This document shows, piece after piece, positions 36,374-45,839 of a DNA stretch of 64,000 bases (its first letter is position 1; each line of letters starts with the position of its first letter). This DNA comes from Enterobacter cancerogenus. Lineage in GTDB: Bacteria > Pseudomonadota > Gammaproteobacteria > Enterobacterales > Enterobacteriaceae. The stretch lies in NCBI RefSeq assembly GCF_019047785.1, contig NZ_CP077290.1:1054001-1118000 (forward strand), given 5' to 3'. A program made the translations under genes and the position numbers. The notes below the pieces were generated by a model that was given only the letters and a program-made list of their open reading frames with translations, searched no databases and had not been told where the DNA came from.

Positions 36374-37114
36374 ATGACCTTGACTATGGCACACGGCGTC
36401 AGCCCTTCAGAATTATCTAACTTACAGACAGATAAGACTAAATCCCTTTACCGATTACCGGTACGCTTTTATGGTTATCAGCTTTTCGTGCTGTTAATCC
36501 TCGCGGTGCTGTTTATCTGGCTGTCTCGCGATGAAACGCTCGACAAATGGATCACCGGCTTTTGGTATGACGCGGCGACACACGGTTTTCCGCTACAGCA
36601 AAATCACCTGCTGGATCTGCTCAACCACAGGCTGGCGAAATACATTGCGATTGCGGCTGGCGCGCTGGCGCTGATTATCGGGGCCTGGCGACGCAATACC
36701 CGGCTGGTCACTGCCGCCCTGCTGATGGGGCTGGGTGCGCTGGTGGTCGGTGCGCTGAAAAGCATAAGCCACCACAGCTGCCCGTGGGACCTGGTGGAGT
36801 ACGGCGGAAAAGCGCTTTCGTACCCGCTGTTTAGCGCGGTGCCTGAGGGCAGCGGCCCCGGGCGCTGTTTCCCCGGCGGGCATGCATCGAGCGGCTTTAT
36901 GCTGATGGGGCTGTTTTTTGCCTTCTGGCGCGAACGTCCGCGACTGGCCTGGGCCTGTGTCGCACTGGGCGTGATTGCCGGGCTGGCGATGGGCTACGGG
37001 CAGGTTATGCGCGGCGCGCATTTTTTCTCTCACAACCTGTGGGCCGGGTGGTGGGTTTGGTTTTCTCAGGTGGCCGTCTACGGGCTGGTTTCTACCTGGT
37101 TTGCAAAAGAGTGA
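36374..37114 (+). CDS. PAP2-family membrane phosphatase
   Basis: Integral-membrane PAP2 phosphatase of 246 residues with about five or six helices. The catalytic motifs are an altered first motif (KSISHHSCPWDLVEYGG), motif 2 in GRCFPGGHASSGF (conserved His) and motif 3 in GAHFFSHNLWAGW. A lipid phosphate or diphosphate substrate such as lipid A or undecaprenyl diphosphate is likely. Not found beside ybjG in K-12. Start at 36374 or at the in-frame ATG 36386; neither has a clear ribosome site. It lies 7 bp before ybjG, behind a PmrA box. Confidence 0.88.
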   Translation: MTLTMAHGVSPSELSNLQTDKTKSLYRLPVRFYGYQLFVLLILAVLFIWLSRDETLDKWITGFWYDAATHGFPLQQNHLLDLLNHRLAKYIAIAAGALALIIGAWRRNTRLVTAALLMGLGALVVGALKSISHHSCPWDLVEYGGKALSYPLFSAVPEGSGPGRCFPGGHASSGFMLMGLFFAFWRERPRLAWACVALGVIAGLAMGYGQVMRGAHFFSHNLWAGWWVWFSQVAVYGLVSTWFAKE

Positions 37115-37121
37115 CGAGGGT

Positions 37122-37730
37122 ATGTTAGAAAATCTAAATTACAGTCTGTTCTATCTGATTAACGCCACCCCCGCTTCCCCGGCGTGGATGATCGATTTTG
37201 CCACCTTTATCGCGCGCGATGTGATAAGCATAGTGCCCGCGCTGGCCGTTATTCTGTGGCTGTGGGGGCCGCGCAAGCAGGTCGATGCGCAGCGCCAGCT
37301 GGTGATCAAAGTGGCGATGGCTATCGGCGTCAGCGTGGTGACAAGCTATTTGCTCGGCCACGCCTTCCCGCACGACCGTCCGTTTGTCGACCACGTCGGC
37401 TATAACTTCCTGCATCACGCCCCGGACGACTCCTTCCCGAGCGACCACGGCACGGTGATCTTCACCTTTGCGCTGGCGTTCCTGTTCTGGCATCGCCTGT
37501 GGTCCGGTGCGCTGCTGATGGCCATGGCGCTCGCTATCGCCTGGTCTCGCGTCTATCTTGGCGTTCACTGGCCGCTGGATATGGTCGGCGGGTTCCTGGT
37601 CGGGCTGATTGGCTGCGTCAGCGCGGCTATTCTCTGGAGTCTCTTTGGTCCGGCGCTGCATCGCGGGCTGTCTGGGGTGTACCGCACCCTCTTCGCGCTG
37701 CCGATCCGTAAAGGCTGGATACGTGACTAA
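37122..37730 (+). CDS. ybjG: YbjG, undecaprenyl-diphosphate phosphatase
   Basis: PAP2 phosphatase that recycles undecaprenyl diphosphate to the monophosphate at the periplasmic face. ATG at 37122 after GAGGG gives 202 residues. The frame is open far upstream inside the preceding gene, but MLENLNYSLFYLINATP is the family start. Motifs: GHAFPHDRPFV, SFPSDHGTVIF and SRVYLGVHWPLDM, all with their catalytic residues. Co-transcribed with the preceding PAP2 gene. Confidence 0.96.
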   Translation: MLENLNYSLFYLINATPASPAWMIDFATFIARDVISIVPALAVILWLWGPRKQVDAQRQLVIKVAMAIGVSVVTSYLLGHAFPHDRPFVDHVGYNFLHHAPDDSFPSDHGTVIFTFALAFLFWHRLWSGALLMAMALAIAWSRVYLGVHWPLDMVGGFLVGLIGCVSAAILWSLFGPALHRGLSGVYRTLFALPIRKGWIRD

Positions 37731-37753
37731 CCCCGCGCTGACAGGTTACACTT

Positions 37754-37784
37754 GAACCCCCGCCCTGCGGGGGTTCACTTTTTC
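37754..37784 (+). terminator. Intrinsic terminator after ybjG
   Basis: Perfect 10-bp stem GAACCCCCGC / GCGGGGGTTC with a 3-nt loop, followed by ACTTTTTC. It ends 14 bp before the deoR ATG, so deoR may rely on a promoter within or before this region or on readthrough. Confidence 0.9.
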
Positions 37785-37797
37785 AGCCCGAGGATCT

Positions 37798-38556
37798 ATG
37801 GAAACACGCCGCGATGACCGCATAGCCCAGCTGCTACAGGCGCTGAAGCGCAGTGATAAGCTGCATCTCAAAGAGGCCGCCACGCTGCTTGGCGTTTCAG
37901 AGATGACCATTCGTCGTGACCTGAACAGCAACAGCGCGCCCGTGGTGCTGCTGGGCGGGTACATTGTCCTGGAACCCCGCAGCGCCAGCCACTATCTGAT
38001 AAGCGATCAAAAAACGCGTCTGGTTGAAGAGAAACGCCGGGCCGCACGGCTTGCCGCCTCCCTGGTCCAGCCGCATCAAACCCTGTTTTTTGACTGTGGC
38101 ACCACCACGCCGTGGATCATCGAAGCCATCGACAGCGCCATCCCCTTCACGGCAGTCTGTTATTCCCTGAACACCTTTCTGGCGTTACAGGAGAAACCCG
38201 AGTGCCGGGTTATCCTCTGCGGCGGCGAGTTCCATGCCAGCAACGCCATCTTCAAGCCGCTTAACCTGCACGACACGCTGAGTAATGTATGCCCGGATAT
38301 CGCGTTTTATTCCGCGGCGGGCGTCAATGTGCGCCAGGGGGCGACCTGCTTTAACCTGGAGGAACTGCCGGTGAAGCACTGGGCGCTCAATGCAGCGCAG
38401 TACCACGTGCTGGTGGTGGATCACAGTAAATTTGGCAAGGTGCGCCCGGCGAGAATGGGCGAGCTGGCACAGTTTGACGCCATCGTCAGCGACTGCCGCC
38501 CGGATGATGACATCGTGGCCTGCGCGAAAACGCAGCAGGTGAAGTTGATGTATTGA
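37798..38556 (+). CDS. deoR: DeoR, deoxyribonucleoside repressor
   Basis: Repressor of the deo regulon and nupG, released by deoxyribose-5-phosphate. 252 residues, as in E. coli. HTH_DeoR domain at about 8-50 (LHLKEAATLLGVSEMTIRRDLN), then the sugar-phosphate-sensing DeoRC domain with CGTTTPWIIEA and VVDHSKFGKVRPARMG. The ATG lies only 14 bp after the ybjG terminator, with GAGGATCT before it. Confidence 0.96.
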   Translation: METRRDDRIAQLLQALKRSDKLHLKEAATLLGVSEMTIRRDLNSNSAPVVLLGGYIVLEPRSASHYLISDQKTRLVEEKRRAARLAASLVQPHQTLFFDCGTTTPWIIEAIDSAIPFTAVCYSLNTFLALQEKPECRVILCGGEFHASNAIFKPLNLHDTLSNVCPDIAFYSAAGVNVRQGATCFNLEELPVKHWALNAAQYHVLVVDHSKFGKVRPARMGELAQFDAIVSDCRPDDDIVACAKTQQVKLMY

Positions 38557-38580
38557 GGTTTTACCGGGTGCGTGCTTTCC

Positions 38581-38613
38581 CCCTCTCCCTGTGGGAGAGG
38601 GTTGGGGTCAGGC
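38581..38613. repeat. CCCTCTCCC hairpin repeat after deoR
   Basis: CCCTCTCCC-TGT-GGGAGAGGG (perfect 9-bp stem, 38581-38601) followed by TTGGGGTCAGG. Lies in the gap between convergent deoR and dacC, beside a REP pair. Confidence 0.8.
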
Positions 38614-38639
38614 CATCAGGCCGCAACGCACTCTGGTTC

Positions 38640-38713
38640 GCCGGGGGGCGGCTTCGCCTTACCCGGCCTGGGTTCGAGCCGATGCAGGCCGGGTTAACGC
38701 AACGCCACCCGGC
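38640..38713. repeat. REP pair between deoR and dacC
   Basis: Two inverted REP units, GCCGGGGGGCGGCTTCGCC...ACCCGGCCTG (38640-38670) and GCAGGCCGGGTTAACGCAAC...CCACCCGGC (38684-38713), ending just before the dacC stop codon. Confidence 0.85.
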
Positions 38714-38719
38714 AAACAC

Positions 38720-39925
38720 TTAGCTAAACCAGCTGCCAAACCATCCGTGGAATTTCATTAATACAAAGTCCCACATCCGGCTGAAGAAGCCGCCCTCTTC
38801 GACCGCCTCCATGACGATCAGCGGACGCTGCTCAATGGATTTACCGTTCAGCTGGAAATCAATCGTCCCGACAACCTGGCCCTTTTTAAGCGGCGCGGTC
38901 AGCTGCGGATCGGTCAGGGTATAGCTGGCTTTCAGGTTTTTCAACTGACCGCGAGGAATGGTCACCGAACCCGCTTCGCCCGCGCCAAGATTCACTTCGC
39001 GCTTATCGCCAAACCAGACGCGCTGGCTGATGAACGTCGCATCCGGCTTGATTGGCGTGACGGTTTCGAAGAAGCGGAAGCCCCAGGTCAGCAGTTTTTC
39101 CGATTCGTTAAAGCGAATGCGGTCGGTTTTGGTGCCAAGCACGACTGAAATCAGGCGCATATCGCCCTGTGTGGCGGATGCCACCAGGTTATAACCCGCA
39201 CCTGCCGTCGTCCCGGTCTTCATGCCGTCGACGTTCACGTTGCTGCTCCACAGCAGACGGTTACGGTTCGGCTGGCGGATCTTATTGAAGGTAAACTCTT
39301 TCTCTTTGTGGATGGCGTACTCTTCCGGCACGTCGTGGATCAGTGCTTTGCCCAGCAGCGCCATATCACGCGCGGTACTGAACTGCCCCGGCGCGTCCAG
39401 ACCGTGAACGGTCTTGAAGGTGGTGTTGGTCAGACCCAGCCTTTGCGCATAGCCATTCATCAGGCCGATAAAGGAGTCCTGGCTGCCCGCCACGTAATCC
39501 GCCAGCGCTATACAGGCATCGTTACCTGACTGGATAATCACCCCTTTGTTCAGGTCGGAAACCGATACCCGATCGCCCGGTTTCAGGAACATCACCGATG
39601 AACCGCGCAGCGCCGGGTTACCGGTTGCCCACGCGTCTTTCCCGACGGTCACCATGTCATCGAGCTTAATTTTTCCGGCCTTCAGCGCCTGACCCACCAC
39701 ATAGCTGGTCATCAGTTTGGTCAGGCTGGCAGGATCCAGTTTTTCGTCGGCGTTCCCTTCCGCCAGCACTTTACCACTGGCGTAATCCATTAAGATCCAG
39801 GCACGCGCATCAACCGGAGGCGCTTCGGGCGCCGCCTGTTCCGCCGCATAGAGCGTGGGTGCAAAAAGGAAAAGAAGCGCAGAGCCCGCCGCCAGGCTGC
39901 GCAGAGAAGAAGTTTTTAGCGTCAT
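38720..39925 (-). CDS. dacC: DacC, D-alanyl-D-alanine carboxypeptidase PBP6
   Basis: Low-molecular-weight penicillin-binding protein removing the terminal D-Ala of peptidoglycan pentapeptides. The ATG at 39925 ([18 protein letters not shown]) gives 401 residues against 400 in E. coli; an ATG 7 codons upstream is less likely. Signal peptide to about AAEQ. Active-site motifs SLTK, SGN ([14 protein letters not shown]) and KTG ([12 protein letters not shown]) are intact. PBP5_C domain at about 285-375 and a C-terminal amphipathic membrane anchor ([17 protein letters not shown]). Confidence 0.97.
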   Translation of the reverse strand: MTLKTSSLRSLAAGSALLFLFAPTLYAAEQAAPEAPPVDARAWILMDYASGKVLAEGNADEKLDPASLTKLMTSYVVGQALKAGKIKLDDMVTVGKDAWATGNPALRGSSVMFLKPGDRVSVSDLNKGVIIQSGNDACIALADYVAGSQDSFIGLMNGYAQRLGLTNTTFKTVHGLDAPGQFSTARDMALLGKALIHDVPEEYAIHKEKEFTFNKIRQPNRNRLLWSSNVNVDGMKTGTTAGAGYNLVASATQGDMRLISVVLGTKTDRIRFNESEKLLTWGFRFFETVTPIKPDATFISQRVWFGDKREVNLGAGEAGSVTIPRGQLKNLKASYTLTDPQLTAPLKKGQVVGTIDFQLNGKSIEQRPLIVMEAVEEGGFFSRMWDFVLMKFHGWFGSWFS

Positions 39926-40160
39926 AAATGCCACCCGAGTGTCCATTCTAAAAATTACGTCACATCACCGTGTCGCAACAAGCGATGAGTAATAGCGCAC
40001 TACAACTGTTAAGGAAACCTCAACCAGGTAAAGTTTTTAAAGTTTATGCAATACCCGACGGATACGCTTCGATTCACGGGATTTTTTTCTCTTCTGTTGC
40101 GTAATTGTTAGGTTTATCTCACCATGGCGACTCTCAGGTTTGACTATTTGGGGAATAACA

Positions 40161-40787
40161 ATGATTACGCTGTGGGGCAGGAACAACTCGACCAACGTGA
40201 AGAAAGTTCTGTGGACGCTGGAAGAGCTGGATTTACCGTTTGAGCAGGTGATGGCAGGTTTACAGTTTGGGGTGAATAAAGAGGCCGAGTATCTCGCCAT
40301 GAACCCGAATGGCCTGGTGCCGTTGCTGCGCGACGAAGAGACCGGCGTCACGCTCTGGGAGTCGAATACTATCGTGCGGTATCTGGCCGCCCAGTACGGC
40401 CAGAGCCGTCTGTGGATTGAAAACCCCGCCAGCCGTGCGCAGGGAGAAAAATGGATGGACTGGGCGAACCAGACGCTCTCCCCGACCCACCGCGTGATCC
40501 TGATGGGCCTTGTGCGCACGCCAGAACCCGAGCGCGATTATCCTGCCATTCACGCCGCGCAGGATGCCTGCGAAGGGCTGTTCGCCATGATGGACGAGGA
40601 GCTTTCTCAACACGCCTGGTTCTCCGGCGATGCCTTTGGCACAGGCGACATTGCCGTTGCGCCGTTCGTCTGGAACCTGACCAACCTGGGGCTTAAATGG
40701 ACGCCGCGCCCGCACCTTGAGCGCTGGCTCGCGCAGCTCAGCGAGCGCCCGGCGTACCGTAAAACCGTGATGATCCCGGTAAGCTGA
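40161..40787 (+). CDS. gstB: GstB, glutathione S-transferase
   Basis: Cytoplasmic glutathione S-transferase; E. coli GstB acts on bromoacetate and related electrophiles. ATG at 40161 with GGGGAATAACA before it gives 208 residues, the E. coli length. Thioredoxin-fold N-domain ([32 protein letters not shown], the ESNT glutathione-contact segment) and all-helical C-domain. Its stop abuts the yliI stop with no gap. Confidence 0.95.
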   Translation: MITLWGRNNSTNVKKVLWTLEELDLPFEQVMAGLQFGVNKEAEYLAMNPNGLVPLLRDEETGVTLWESNTIVRYLAAQYGQSRLWIENPASRAQGEKWMDWANQTLSPTHRVILMGLVRTPEPERDYPAIHAAQDACEGLFAMMDEELSQHAWFSGDAFGTGDIAVAPFVWNLTNLGLKWTPRPHLERWLAQLSERPAYRKTVMIPVS

Positions 40788-41906
40788 TCACCCGCCGGAC
40801 GGGCTGACTTTCAGCAGTTGCCCGTCCGTCTCGTCGGTCAGGACGTACAGATAACCATCCGGCCCGACGCGCACGTCGCGAATACGCTGATCTCTGTCCC
40901 CCAGGATCTGTCCCTCTTCCGTCACCTTGTTGCCATCAACGTTCAGCACGATAACGTCTTTCTCTTTCAGCGCCCCGATGAACAGCCTGTTTTTCCACTG
41001 CGGGAAAACGTCGCTGTTATTGAACGCCATGCCGCTTACCGCGGGGGAGACTTTCCAGACGAACAGCGGTTTTTCCGTGCCTTCGACGTGCTCGCCTTTG
41101 GCCTCCGGGATCTTCAGGCCGCTATAGTTAATACCGTGCGTAGCCAGCGGCCAGCCGTAGTTTTTGCCTTTTTCCGGGATATTAATCTCATCTCCGCCGC
41201 GTGGGCCGTGCTCATTAAGCCACAGCGTGTCGCTCCACGGGTTCATCGCCATGCCCTGCGGGTTGCGAATGCCATAGGACCAGATTTCAGGCCGTGCGCC
41301 GGCGGTGTTCACAAAGGGGTTATCAGGCGGGACTTTACCCTCTTCGGTCAGGCGAACCACTTTGCCCTGCAGTTTGTCGAGATCCTGCGCCGTTGCGCGC
41401 TGGTTGTTCTCGCCAAGGCCGATGAATAAATAACCTTTACCGTCAAACACCAGTCGGCCACCAAAATGGTTACCAGTGGAGAGTTTCGGCATCTGGCGGA
41501 AGACCACCTGGAAGGCTTCAATGCGCGAAAGATCGTCGCTCAACCTGCCGTAGCCCACCGCCGTGCCCGCTTTTCCGTCCTGACCCGCTTCGGCGTAGCT
41601 CAGCCACACCCGGCGCGATGTGTCAAAATCCGGGGCCAGCACTACATCCAGCAGTCCCCCCTGACCGTTCGCCCATACCTTTGGCACACCGACGATGGGA
41701 TCGGATAACCCCTTCCCGGCCTGCCAGTGCTTAAGCTGGCCCCCCTTCAGGGTGACAAGCAGGCCTTTGTTGTCGGGCAGAAAGGCCATCGACCAGGGGT
41801 GATCGAGTCGGTTTTGCAGCACCTCAACCTTAACCGCACTGGGCGCAGCCAGGAGCGAGACGGGGAAAAATAACGCAGGGAGAAAAATCAGCGAGGATCG
41901 ATGCAT
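40788..41906 (-). CDS. yliI: YliI, PQQ-dependent soluble aldose sugar dehydrogenase
   Basis: Periplasmic quinoprotein (Asd) oxidising aldose sugars when PQQ is supplied. ATG at 41906 (MHRSSLIFLPALFF) gives 372 residues against 371 in E. coli. Signal peptide to about LLAAPS. Six-bladed beta-propeller with family segments NHFGGRLVFDGKGYLFIGLGENNQR, SYGIRNPQGMAMNPW and NEHGPRGGDEINI, including PQQ and calcium contacts. No PQQ-synthesis genes are in the window. Confidence 0.95.
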   Translation of the reverse strand: MHRSSLIFLPALFFPVSLLAAPSAVKVEVLQNRLDHPWSMAFLPDNKGLLVTLKGGQLKHWQAGKGLSDPIVGVPKVWANGQGGLLDVVLAPDFDTSRRVWLSYAEAGQDGKAGTAVGYGRLSDDLSRIEAFQVVFRQMPKLSTGNHFGGRLVFDGKGYLFIGLGENNQRATAQDLDKLQGKVVRLTEEGKVPPDNPFVNTAGARPEIWSYGIRNPQGMAMNPWSDTLWLNEHGPRGGDEINIPEKGKNYGWPLATHGINYSGLKIPEAKGEHVEGTEKPLFVWKVSPAVSGMAFNNSDVFPQWKNRLFIGALKEKDVIVLNVDGNKVTEEGQILGDRDQRIRDVRVGPDGYLYVLTDETDGQLLKVSPSGG

Positions 41907-41990
41907 AACGCGCTCCTTTATCAGCATATGGCATAAAGATTAGCCACAACGCCCGGGCGCGTTACCACTTTAACAAAAGCTTAATCAGAA

Positions 41991-42008
41991 GGGGGAGTTG
42001 CCTCCCCC
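41991..42008 (-). terminator. Probable bssR terminator
   Basis: Perfect 7-bp stem GGGGGAG / CTCCCCC with a GCAA tetraloop on the minus strand, 5 bp after the bssR stop. It is followed by TTCTGATTAAGCTTTTG, only moderately T-rich. Confidence 0.6.
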
Positions 42009-42013
42009 GGGGC

Positions 42014-42397
42014 TTAGTGCTGTTCGAGCTTCGCGTGCTCGTTCAGACACATAATGCATAGCGAGATCGTAGTCAGGCAGTTTTCGAGCTTCTCTGCGTT
42101 AACGGCGATAAACGTTGGGCAGTCATGACGTCCGGTCATCAGGCATACCCCTGCTGCGGTGAGCATTTCGGCGGCACGACGCAGGGCAATCAGTTCGCTC
42201 TCGTCGTACTCCATTTTCAGGATCGGGGCTTTTTCACGCATGAAATTGCACAGTTCAAACAGATTATCACGCAGATGTTCGCTTTCGCTGACTGACATAT
42301 AGCCTTTCGCTTTTCTTAACTGCAGATAGGCGGCAAGGTCGATGCGGGCATTGATCAGCTTGTTCAGCAGATCGCGCTTCAGTCTGTCAACGGACAT
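42014..42397 (-). CDS. bssR: BssR, biofilm regulator
   Basis: Small helical protein linked to biofilm formation and autoinducer/indole signalling in E. coli. 127 residues, the K-12 length. The start is the ATG at 42397, with a perfect AGGAGG 9-14 bases upstream; the frame runs open into rimO antisense but that is not coding. Shared blocks LLNKLINARIDLAAYLQLRK, AKGYMSVSESEHLRDN, CLMTGRHDCPTFIAVN and AEKLENCL. Divergent from rimO across 216 bp. Confidence 0.95.
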   Translation of the reverse strand: MSVDRLKRDLLNKLINARIDLAAYLQLRKAKGYMSVSESEHLRDNLFELCNFMREKAPILKMEYDESELIALRRAAEMLTAAGVCLMTGRHDCPTFIAVNAEKLENCLTTISLCIMCLNEHAKLEQH

Positions 42398-42613
42398 GCT
42401 TTTTCCTCCTCTGTCAGCCATGTTGCATAATGAGCATAAGGTTATTTTTTGTACAATGTAATGTATGAGATCAATAAATCGTAACTGATTAACATTCTTT
42501 ACAATGTAACAACGTTCGGGAGCGTCATCTGCCCCGCAAAGAGTGTATAAATCGCCCGCGATACGCTGTAAAATCCCGCCCTGATAACTCCATAATTGAT
42601 GAATTTTTAACCT

Positions 42614-43939
42614 ATGAGCAATGTTACGCACCCGCCGAAGATTGGCTTCGTCTCCCTCGGCTGCCCGAAAAACCTGGTGGATTCTGAACGCATCCTGACC
42701 GAACTTCGTACCGAAGGCTATGACGTGGTGCCAAGCTACGACAACGCTGACATGGTGATTGTGAATACCTGCGGTTTTATCGATAGCGCGGTTCAGGAGT
42801 CGCTCGAAGCCATTGGTGAAGCGCTGACGGAAAACGGTAAAGTGATTGTGACCGGCTGCCTGGGTGCCAAAGTGGATCAAATCCGCGAAGTGCACCCGAA
42901 GGTTCTTGAGATCACCGGTCCGCACAGCTACGAGCAGGTGCTGGAACATGTGCACCACTATGTGCCAAAACCAAAGCACAATCCGTTCCTGAGCCTGGTG
43001 CCGGAACAGGGCGTGAAGCTGACCCCACGCCACTATGCCTACCTGAAGATTTCTGAAGGCTGCAACCACCGCTGCACCTTCTGCATCATTCCGTCCATGC
43101 GTGGCGATCTGGTGAGCCGTCCGATTGGCGAGGTGCTGGCCGAAGCTAAACGTCTGGCCGATGCTGGCGTGAAAGAGCTGCTGGTGATTTCGCAGGACAC
43201 CTCCGCCTATGGCGTTGACGTCAAGCACCGTTCAGGCTTCCACAACGGCGAACCGGTGAAAACCAGCATGGTCGGCCTGTGTGAACAGCTCGCGAAACTG
43301 GGTATCTGGACGCGTCTGCACTACGTCTACCCGTATCCGCACGTTGACGATGTGATCCCACTGATGGCGGAAGGCAAAATTCTGCCGTACCTGGATATTC
43401 CGCTGCAGCATGCCAGCCCGCGCATTCTGAAGCTGATGAAACGCCCTGGCTCCGTTGACCGCCAGCTGGCGCGCATCAAGCAGTGGCGTGAGATCTGCCC
43501 GGACCTGACCCTGCGTTCGACCTTTATCGTTGGCTTCCCGGGCGAAACCGAAGAAGATTTCCAGATGCTGCTCGACTTCCTGAAAGAAGCCCGTCTGGAT
43601 CGCGTAGGCTGCTTCAAATACAGCCCGGTGGACGGCGCGACCGCTAACGAACTGGCAGATCAGGTGCCGGAAGAGGTAAAAGAGGAGCGCTGGAACCGTT
43701 TCATGCAGCTGCAACAGCAGATCTCCGCCGAACGTCTGCAGGAGAAAGTGGGCCGTGAAGTGCTGGTCATTATCGATGAGGTGGACGAAGAAGGCGCCAT
43801 TGGCCGCAGCATGGCGGACGCCCCTGAAATCGACGGCGCGGTCTACCTGAACGGCGAAACCAACGTGAAACCGGGTGATATCATTCGCGTGAAAGTAGAA
43901 AACGCCGACGAGTATGACCTGTGGGGAAGCCGGGTGTAA
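42614..43939 (+). CDS. rimO: RimO, ribosomal protein uS12 methylthiotransferase
   Basis: Radical-SAM enzyme that methylthiolates Asp89 of ribosomal protein uS12. 441 residues. The UPF0004 domain carries the auxiliary-cluster cysteines Cys17, Cys53 and Cys82. The radical-SAM core has CNHRCTFC (Cys150, 154, 157). The C-terminal TRAM domain (about 375-441) binds the substrate. ATG at 42614 gives the E. coli length. Confidence 0.98.
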   Translation: MSNVTHPPKIGFVSLGCPKNLVDSERILTELRTEGYDVVPSYDNADMVIVNTCGFIDSAVQESLEAIGEALTENGKVIVTGCLGAKVDQIREVHPKVLEITGPHSYEQVLEHVHHYVPKPKHNPFLSLVPEQGVKLTPRHYAYLKISEGCNHRCTFCIIPSMRGDLVSRPIGEVLAEAKRLADAGVKELLVISQDTSAYGVDVKHRSGFHNGEPVKTSMVGLCEQLAKLGIWTRLHYVYPYPHVDDVIPLMAEGKILPYLDIPLQHASPRILKLMKRPGSVDRQLARIKQWREICPDLTLRSTFIVGFPGETEEDFQMLLDFLKEARLDRVGCFKYSPVDGATANELADQVPEEVKEERWNRFMQLQQQISAERLQEKVGREVLVIIDEVDEEGAIGRSMADAPEIDGAVYLNGETNVKPGDIIRVKVENADEYDLWGSRV

Positions 43940-43956
43940 TTTCTGCCCTTACCCTG

Positions 43957-43979
43957 CCCCTCTCCCACCGGGAGAGGGG
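43957..43979. repeat. CCCCTCTCCC hairpin between rimO and gsiD
   Basis: CCCCTCTCCC-ACC-GGGAGAGGGG, a perfect 10-bp stem, in the 58-bp gap of these convergent genes. A likely bidirectional transcription end; no U-run. Confidence 0.8.
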
Positions 43980-43997
43980 ATCACAATCCCTCTCGAA

Positions 43998-44909
43998 TTA
44001 CCCTTTCACTTTCGGATCCAGCGCGTCGCGCAGTCCATCCCCTAACAGATTAAACGCCAGCACGGTCAGGAAGATCGCCAGACTCGGGAAGATGGCGACG
44101 TGGGGGGCAATCACCATATCCGCCCTGGCTTCGTTGAGCATCGCGCCCCACTCCGGCGTGGGCGGCTGCGCGCCCAGCCCCAGAAACGACAGGCTGGCCG
44201 CCGAAATAATCGACAACCCGATACGCATCGTGAAATAGACCACGATAGACGACACCGTGCCCGGCAGAATATGGCTGAACAGGATCGTGGCATCGCTGGC
44301 CCCCATGCTGCGCGCCGACTCGATAAAGGTCTGCTGCTTAATCACCAGCGTATTGCCGCGTACCAGGCGTGCAAAGGCCGGGATGGAAAACACGGCCACC
44401 GCAATGATCACGTTCGCCATGCCGCTGCCCATAATGGCGACCACCGCAATAGCCAACAGAATGCCCGGGAAGGCAAACAGCACGTCGCACACGCGCATGA
44501 TGATGCGATCCCACCAGCCTTCGTAATACCCGGCAACCAGGCCTAATACCGTTCCGATAACCGCGCCAATCAGCACGGCAAACACCCCGGCGGTGAGCGA
44601 AATCTGCGCTCCGACCAGCACGCGGCTAAAAATATCGCGCCCCAAGGAATCAACGCCAAACCAGTGCATCATCGACGGCCCGTCGTTCAGGCGGTCGTAA
44701 TCAAAATAGTTTTCCGCATCAAAGGGGGCGATCCACGGGGCGAGGATCGCCACCGCGATCAGCAGCAGCACGAACAGCCCCGCCGCCATCGCCACGGGCT
44801 GACGGCGAAAACGCCGCCAGAATTCGAACCACGGGGTGCGGATATGGTCCGGTTTCACCCCCGGCATCGCGTTTAAAATGGCCTGACGTCGCCAGTTCAA
44901 CAATCGCAT
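43998..44909 (-). CDS. gsiD: GsiD, glutathione ABC transporter permease
   Basis: Inner-membrane permease of the glutathione importer. ATG at 44909 ([12 protein letters not shown]) gives 303 residues, as in E. coli, and lies 1 bp after the gsiC stop. DppC-type permease: N-terminal OppC_N segment, then about five further helices and the EAA loop [22 protein letters not shown]. Last gene of iaaA-gsiABCD. Confidence 0.96.
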   Translation of the reverse strand: MRLLNWRRQAILNAMPGVKPDHIRTPWFEFWRRFRRQPVAMAAGLFVLLLIAVAILAPWIAPFDAENYFDYDRLNDGPSMMHWFGVDSLGRDIFSRVLVGAQISLTAGVFAVLIGAVIGTVLGLVAGYYEGWWDRIIMRVCDVLFAFPGILLAIAVVAIMGSGMANVIIAVAVFSIPAFARLVRGNTLVIKQQTFIESARSMGASDATILFSHILPGTVSSIVVYFTMRIGLSIISAASLSFLGLGAQPPTPEWGAMLNEARADMVIAPHVAIFPSLAIFLTVLAFNLLGDGLRDALDPKVKG

Positions 44910-44910
44910 C

Positions 44911-45831
44911 TTATTTGTACCTGATGGCCGGATTAATGGCGGCGTAAAGCACATCCACCACTAAGTTGATAAGAATAAACTCCAGCGAGAAAAGCAGCAC
45001 TTCCGCCTGAATCACCGGGTAATCGCGCATGTCGACCGAGTCGACCAGCAGACGCCCCAGCCCCGGCCAGTTAAACACCTTCTCCACCACGATAGAGCCG
45101 CCCAGCAGGAAGCCAAACTGCAGCCCCATCATCGTCACCACCGGGATCATCGCATTACGTAAGCCGTGTTTAAGAATGACCCACTTCTCACTCACCCCTT
45201 TCGCCCGCGCAGTGCGGATGTAATCCTCGCTCAGCACCTCAACAAACGAGGCGCGGGTAAAGCGCGCCATCACCGCCGCCACGGCAGCGCCCAGGGTCAG
45301 GGAGGGCAGAATATAGTGCTTCCAGGTATCGGCCCCGACGGTCGGGAGCCAGCCCAGCTCTACGGAGAAAATCTGCATCAGCAGCATGCCGAGCGCAAAA
45401 GCCGGGAAGGAGATCCCCGTCACGGCCAGCGCCATGCCGAGCTTATCCGGCCAGCGGTTGCGCCACACGGCGGCGACAATCCCGGCCCCCAGGCCGAACA
45501 GCACCGCCCAGCCCATGCTGGCAAGGGTCAGCCAGAACGTCGGCATGAAGCGGCTGGCAATCTCTTCCGACACCGGGCGGCGCGAGACCATCGAGGTACC
45601 AAAATCACCCTGCAGCACGTTCGCCATGTAGTGCAGGAACTGTTTATACAGCGGCTGATCGAGGCCCAGCTGTTTGCGCACCAGGTCAATCACCGTCGCA
45701 TCGGCTTCTGGCCCTGCAATCAGCCGCGCCGGATCGCCCGGCAGCAGATGGACAAACAGGAACACCAGCACCGCCACGATGAACAGGGTCGGGATAAGCC
45801 CCAGCAGCCGTTTACACACATAATTCAACAT
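44911..45831 (-). CDS. gsiC: GsiC, glutathione ABC transporter permease
   Basis: First permease of the glutathione importer. 306 residues, DppB-type, about six helices. N-terminal [37 protein letters not shown] is characteristic, and the EAA loop [29 protein letters not shown] is intact. Lies 8 bp after gsiB. Confidence 0.96.
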   Translation of the reverse strand: MLNYVCKRLLGLIPTLFIVAVLVFLFVHLLPGDPARLIAGPEADATVIDLVRKQLGLDQPLYKQFLHYMANVLQGDFGTSMVSRRPVSEEIASRFMPTFWLTLASMGWAVLFGLGAGIVAAVWRNRWPDKLGMALAVTGISFPAFALGMLLMQIFSVELGWLPTVGADTWKHYILPSLTLGAAVAAVMARFTRASFVEVLSEDYIRTARAKGVSEKWVILKHGLRNAMIPVVTMMGLQFGFLLGGSIVVEKVFNWPGLGRLLVDSVDMRDYPVIQAEVLLFSLEFILINLVVDVLYAAINPAIRYK

Positions 45832-45839
45832 GGGTTATC

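Noticed and set aside
42398..43228. N-terminal extension of the bssR frame (404 codons in total) running antisense through rimO
   Set aside because: Only the last 127 codons match BssR, which has its own ATG and a perfect AGGAGG at 42397; the rest is shadow of rimO.
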